Positions 6,877-10,016 of a stretch of 10,016 nt of DNA are shown one piece after another; within the stretch, counting starts at the first letter, position 1; each line of letters begins with the position of its first letter. A program made the translations under genes and the position numbers. The notes under the pieces were generated by a model. It saw only the letters and a program-made list of their open reading frames with translations, did no database searches and had not been told where the DNA came from. Origin of the DNA: Paracoccaceae bacterium (GTDB lineage Bacteria > Pseudomonadota > Alphaproteobacteria > Rhodobacterales > Rhodobacteraceae); NCBI GenBank assembly GCA_018222665.1, contig JAAEZW010000051.1, forward strand, positions 1-10,016, read 5' to 3'.

Positions 6877-8112
6877 TTATGCCTTTTCTAGTTCAAAGGC
6901 ATCATGCAGGGATTGAACGGCAAGTTCCATGTATTTTCGATCAACAAGCACAGAAATTTTGATTTCTGAGGTTGCGATGACCTTAATATTAATACCTTCG
7001 TCTGATAAGGTTTGGAACATTTTGGCCGCAACACCCGATTGCGAGCGCATGCCAATCCCAACTGCCGAGATTTTCGCCACATTGGTATCCGCGATCAAAT
7101 CGGAAAAATTTAATTCGCCTGCGGCTTTGGCATCATTCAATGCTTTTTCAGCGCGTATCACCTGATCCGTCGGACAGGAAAACGTCATATCCGTGCGACC
7201 TTCTTCGGCGATATTTTGGATGATCATGTCAACGTTTATGCCCGCATTTGACAGCGGTCCAAAGATTGCCGCTGCAATGCCAGGACGGTCCTCAACAGAT
7301 TGAAGTGTCATTTTTGCCTCATCGCGGGAATAGGCGATGCCAGAGACCACATTGGATTCCATGATTTCCTCCTCATCGCAGACAAGTGTGCCTGCTGTGT
7401 CTGAGGGTTCTTCAAAACTGGAAAGAACCCGCAATTTCACTTTGTAACGCATGGCCAATTCGACCGAACGTGTTTGCAATACTTTGGCCCCAAGCGAGGC
7501 CAGTTCCAACATTTCTTCAAAGCTGATTTTGTCCAGCTTGCGTGCCTTTTCTGCAATGCGCGGATCGGTCGTGTAAACGCCGTCTACGTCTGTATAGATG
7601 TCACAGCGTTCCGCATCAAAGGCCGCGGCAAAGGCAACGGCAGTTGTATCAGATCCACCGCGTCCCAATGTTGTGATGCGGCCTTCGGGCGAGATCCCTT
7701 GGAAACCCGCCACAACCGCAACCTTCATTCCTTCGCCAAATTTGGCCATGATGTTATCGCTTGGGATTTCTTCAATCCGTGCGGATGAATGGGCGGATGT
7801 GGTTTTCACAGGTACCTGCCATCCTTGCCAACTGCGGGCAGGCACATCCATTTCCTGCAGCGTCAACGCCATCAAGCCGGCTGTCACATTTTCACCAGAC
7901 GAAACCACAGCATCATATTCACGGGCATCATAAAGGGGGGATGTTTCATTGACCCAGCCCACCAATTCATTCGTTTTGCCAGACATCGCAGAAACGATGA
8001 CGATCACGTCATATCCTTTAGCAACCTCAAGAGCGACGCGTTTTGCTGCGCGTTTGATGCGATCTAGGGTGGCAACAGACGTACCACCGAATTTCATAAC
8101 AAGTACGGGCAT
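6877..8112 (-). CDS. lysC: Aspartate kinase (aspartokinase), with two C-terminal ACT domains
   Basis: This enzyme phosphorylates aspartate with ATP, the first step towards lysine (and diaminopimelate), threonine and methionine. The 411-residue protein begins MPVLVMKFGGTSVA: the amino-acid kinase motif KFGGTS is at 7-12, and the domain continues with VSAMSGKTNELV, GRGGSDTTAVAFAAAF and TDVDGVYTTDPR. Two ACT domains follow, at about 265-340 (VEDRPGIAAAIFGPLSNAGI) and 343-411 (ending ELEKA). In this family they bind lysine and threonine and cause feedback inhibition. The frame is open back to 8175, but ATG 8112 is chosen because KFGGTS is always close to the N-terminus and AAAGGG sits about 8 bases upstream. 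The gene overlaps nothing, is followed after 12 bp by ptsP, and lies 108 bp after the DUF1178 gene. Direct contact between aspartokinase and EI-Ntr has been reported in Bradyrhizobium; whether it occurs here is inference. Confidence 0.97.
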   Translation of the reverse strand: MPVLVMKFGGTSVATLDRIKRAAKRVALEVAKGYDVIVIVSAMSGKTNELVGWVNETSPLYDAREYDAVVSSGENVTAGLMALTLQEMDVPARSWQGWQVPVKTTSAHSSARIEEIPSDNIMAKFGEGMKVAVVAGFQGISPEGRITTLGRGGSDTTAVAFAAAFDAERCDIYTDVDGVYTTDPRIAEKARKLDKISFEEMLELASLGAKVLQTRSVELAMRYKVKLRVLSSFEEPSDTAGTLVCDEEEIMESNVVSGIAYSRDEAKMTLQSVEDRPGIAAAIFGPLSNAGINVDMIIQNIAEEGRTDMTFSCPTDQVIRAEKALNDAKAAGELNFSDLIADTNVAKISAVGIGMRSQSGVAAKMFQTLSDEGINIKVIATSEIKISVLVDRKYMELAVQSLHDAFELEKA

Positions 8113-8120
8113 AACTTTCC

Positions 8121-8132
8121 CTTTGATCAAAG
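8121..8132. repeat. 12-bp perfect palindrome at the lysC ribosome-binding site
   Basis: CTTTGATCAAAG reads the same on both strands and ends 9 bases before the lysC start, touching its AAAGGG Shine-Dalgarno. It resembles half-sites of FNR-like boxes (TTGAT) but lacks the 4-base spacer those need, so no regulator is assigned. Confidence 0.3.
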
Positions 8133-8220
8133 TTGTGGGGGGTTTATGCGCAACCTCACGGCAATACAAGGGCAACTGGCGCGAATTTGGTGTGTTGCGC
8201 GCAATTCACGCACGATGACG

Positions 8221-8652
8221 TCAGTTGGATTTGCGTGTCGGCATAAAGGGCAGGGGGGTCACGGGTATCCCATCTTCGATCAGGGATTTGGCCTCTTCTG
8301 GTTTTGCCTCGCCATAAATGGCGCGTTCGGGGGCGTCCCCCAAATGCATCGAACGTGCCTCTGTGGCGAAATTCGTCCCGACGTATTCTGAATTTTGTTC
8401 CACCTGCGCCCGCATTTCGGCAATGGCCTGTTCCGCTGCGGATTTTTCGGTGGGCAATGTTGGGGCGACCGGTGCCTTTTTTCCCTTGGTGGTGCGCACA
8501 CGCGGCGCCATGATCGCTTTGCTGACCTTGGTTGATCCGCAAACAGCACAAGATACCATACCATTGTCGACCAATTTATCATAGGCATCCGCCGAGGCGA
8601 ACCAGCTATCAAAACTGTGATTGTTTTCGCATTTTAAGGAATACTGGATCAT
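8221..8652 (-). CDS. DUF1178 family protein, putative zinc-binding
   Basis: The 143-residue protein starts MIQYSLKCENNHSFDSWFAS, the hallmark of the DUF1178 family, which is common in alpha- and betaproteobacteria and has no known function. Two pairs of likely metal ligands stand out: Cys8 with His12, and Cys35 with Cys38 (CAVC), which would form a small zinc ribbon-like head. A basic linker (about 50-62, PRVRTTKGKK) and a helical region (about 70-88) follow. The tail is a conserved-looking segment, EYVGTNFATEARSMHLGD then ERAIYGEA and EDGIPVTPLPF. No signal peptide or membrane span is present, so it is probably cytoplasmic. The start at 8652 has only a weak GATGAG site but begins exactly at the family N-terminus. 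The stop is TGA. It lies upstream of lysC in the same direction and may be transcribed with it, although the 108-bp gap leaves room for a separate lysC promoter. Confidence 0.92.
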   Translation of the reverse strand: MIQYSLKCENNHSFDSWFASADAYDKLVDNGMVSCAVCGSTKVSKAIMAPRVRTTKGKKAPVAPTLPTEKSAAEQAIAEMRAQVEQNSEYVGTNFATEARSMHLGDAPERAIYGEAKPEEAKSLIEDGIPVTPLPFMPTRKSN

Positions 8653-8682
8653 TCAAAGCTCATCACAAAGTGGTTCCTGAGA

Positions 8683-8688
8683 TTTATA
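8683..8688 (-). promoter_or_regulatory. Possible -10 element for the DUF1178 gene
   Basis: TATAAA on the minus strand lies about 30 bases before the start codon, just after the terminator of the preceding gene, which is where a promoter is expected. No good -35 is found at the right distance: TTGATT occurs, but only 14 bases upstream. Treat it as a weak candidate. Confidence 0.25.
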
Positions 8689-8740
8689 GAATTTTTAGAT
8701 GAAATCAAGGGAGCCATGAGGCAAACAGTGATGTGGGAAT

Positions 8741-8772
8741 GAAAAAGGGCGACCCATGGGCCGCCCTTTATT
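8741..8772 (-). terminator. Rho-independent terminator after the TRAP permease gene
   Basis: AAAGGGCG (8744-8751) pairs perfectly with CGCCCTTT (8762-8769) around a 10-base loop that itself contains CCCATGGG. On the minus strand the stem ends in CCCTTTTTC, a good T-run, starting about 20 bases after the stop at 8791. It separates the TRAP gene from DUF1178-lysC-ptsP. Confidence 0.85.
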
Positions 8773-8790
8773 CTGACGATATATATCGCC

Positions 8791-10016
8791 TTAGAAGTTC
8801 AGCGATAGATCCTTGTGGTGTGATGTACAGGACGCAAGGAACAGCGCCTGTTCACGTGTCAGATCCTCTTGCGAACGCGCACCAATGTTGCCTTTGATCG
8901 CATTCAGATAGGCTTCGACACCTGGTCGCACTTGCGTTTCGGCAGCGGCACGCCAAACCAGTTGATCTGCATAGGCCGCAAGCGCTTTTTCATATTCTTT
9001 CAAAGCAGTCTCACGATCTTTCGTGCGTTTGCTCATGGCTTTTTTCGCTTTGCCAAGTGCCTTTTTGACATCATCCGCACCTTCTAGTTCGCGGAATGAA
9101 CGTTCCAGCGCTTTGGCCGCATCTTCGGCAACTTCGAAATCAGCGGTTTCTAAAACAGGACGCAATGCGTTCAGATCACTTTCCAGCAAGATAAATGCAG
9201 GGGTTGCATCCAATGCCGCCAAAATGATGGCCGCATCTTCCCATGCGGTATCACCCGAACGGCGATAGGAATTGCGCGCGTTGGATTCTGCGTCAGTCAG
9301 CTTTTTGAACGTGTCATGTGCGGCTTCCCAGCTGTCTGGAATTTGTGATTCCAATAATGCAATTTCGTCCGACATATGTGCGACTTCTGCTTCGATTTCG
9401 GCACGTTCTGGATTGTCCGCGTTCATGCGGCTGGCTTGTTTTGCCAGTTTGTCACGGTGCTCTGCGATGTTGCGAATTTGTTTTTCCAAACCGCGCACCA
9501 ATGTCAGCTGTGGGCGATATCCTGCTTCGGCATCCTTAACAGCGTCTGCTGCGGTTCGAATGCCTGCCAATGCGGCCAACGCCTCTTCCGCGGACTCGGT
9601 TGAACCCTCGATTGATTTGCCGACGAATTTTGGCATGCCGTCCACATTGATGGTTTTTGCCGCATTGATCGCCGCCATGGTTGCACCTTGATCCGCGGCA
9701 ATCGCATCCGCAACGAATTGATCCAAGCAGAACTGCAAACGCGGGTTACGCGGGGGCGGTGCCGCCTCTGACAAAAGGCTAGAGCGGTTGGGCAGATAGT
9801 TCACCAATGGCGGATATAGGCCCACGATGACCAATGCGATCAACTGCAATGTGATAAAGGCCACAACTCCGCGATACATCTGGATTGTTTTCACAACCGC
9901 AGGAGCCACGCCCCTCAAATAGAATAGCGCAAATCCAAACGGTGGTGTCAGGAAGGATGTTTGGATATTCAAACCGATCATAACACCCAACCACACCGCA
10001 GTTATGTTCGCTGAAG
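8791..10016 (-). CDS. TRAP transporter large permease (DctM/TRAP-M type) with long C-terminal extension; 5' part beyond window
   Basis: Only the last 407 or so codons are visible; the frame is open through base 10016, so the apparent GTG start at 9996 is not the true start. The first visible residues (ANITAVWLGVMIGLN, then QTSFLTPPFGFALFYLRGV) are the last conserved block of the DctM family. This membrane subunit of tripartite ATP-independent periplasmic transporters uses ion gradients to import dicarboxylates and other organic acids. A final membrane helix follows (VAFITLQLIALVIVGLYPPL, about 45-64 counting from the GTG at 9996). Instead of ending, as DctM usually does (about 430 residues), the protein goes on for about 330 residues. 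This extension is Ala/Glu/Lys-rich and predicted largely helical, with coiled-coil-like stretches (about 165-220 and 285-350). It carries the only two visible cysteines, at 90 and 390, near its two ends. Small-permease (DctQ) and binding-protein genes would be expected upstream, outside the window. A terminator follows the stop. Confidence 0.88.
   Translation of the reverse strand, partial: SANITAVWLGVMIGLNIQTSFLTPPFGFALFYLRGVAPAVVKTIQMYRGVVAFITLQLIALVIVGLYPPLVNYLPNRSSLLSEAAPPPRNPRLQFCLDQFVADAIAADQGATMAAINAAKTINVDGMPKFVGKSIEGSTESAEEALAALAGIRTAADAVKDAEAGYRPQLTLVRGLEKQIRNIAEHRDKLAKQASRMNADNPERAEIEAEVAHMSDEIALLESQIPDSWEAAHDTFKKLTDAESNARNSYRRSGDTAWEDAAIILAALDATPAFILLESDLNALRPVLETADFEVAEDAAKALERSFRELEGADDVKKALGKAKKAMSKRTKDRETALKEYEKALAAYADQLVWRAAAETQVRPGVEAYLNAIKGNIGARSQEDLTREQALFLASCTSHHKDLSLNF

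Noticed and set aside
8113..8175. Longer lysC with an N-terminal extension from ATG 8175
   Set aside because: The added 21 residues are not family-like, KFGGTS belongs near the N-terminus, and ATG 8112 has the good AAAGGG ribosome-binding site.
9272..9691. 139-codon plus-strand open frame inside the TRAP extension
   Set aside because: Ser/Ala-rich mirror of the Ala/Glu-rich coding strand; the opposite frame is a continuation of a clear DctM protein.
9994..9996. GTG as the start of the TRAP permease
   Set aside because: The frame is open to the window edge and the sequence upstream is also DctM-like; the visible part is only the family's C-terminal block.

Overview
The window looks like chromosomal DNA from an alphaproteobacterium, most likely a marine Rhodobacterales (Roseobacter-group) organism of moderate GC. 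This rests on the aspartokinase gene sitting directly upstream of a GAF-type ptsP, the DUF1178 protein, the TRAP-transporter large permease and the style of the isoleucyl-tRNA synthetase. It is inferred from protein recognition only; no rRNA or other marker gene is present.

Layout, left to right. A YCII-family gene (3' end cut by the window edge) runs leftward from 306. Divergent to it, an SRPBCC/START-like gene runs rightward from 476 to 931 but is interrupted by one in-frame amber codon at 698-700. A strong hairpin with a T-run on the minus strand separates it from ileS, a complete leftward gene (983-3892). A non-coding-looking stretch of about 730 bp follows (3893-4623). It holds a candidate ileS promoter and leader hairpin, back-to-back terminator-like hairpins, and the remains of an unrecognised small gene (4136-4471) that stays in one frame but has two internal stops. 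Next is a leftward lysC-ptsP pair (aspartokinase, then enzyme I-Ntr, 12 bp apart), and upstream of it a DUF1178 gene. A clear terminator at 8741-8772 closes the last leftward gene, a TRAP dctM-type large permease whose N-terminal part lies beyond the right edge and which carries a helical C-terminal extension of about 330 residues.

How the genes relate. Most are housekeeping: ileS charges tRNA-Ile, lysC makes the first committed step of the aspartate family of amino acids, and ptsP feeds phosphate from PEP into the nitrogen-related regulatory PTS. The lysC-ptsP coupling is the one functional link the layout supports well. I did not find CRISPR arrays, insertion sequences, phage genes, tRNAs or a recognisable defence system. 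The points most worth a second look are the two broken genes with clean in-frame stops, the cysteine-bracketed extension of the TRAP permease, and the structured ileS upstream region.
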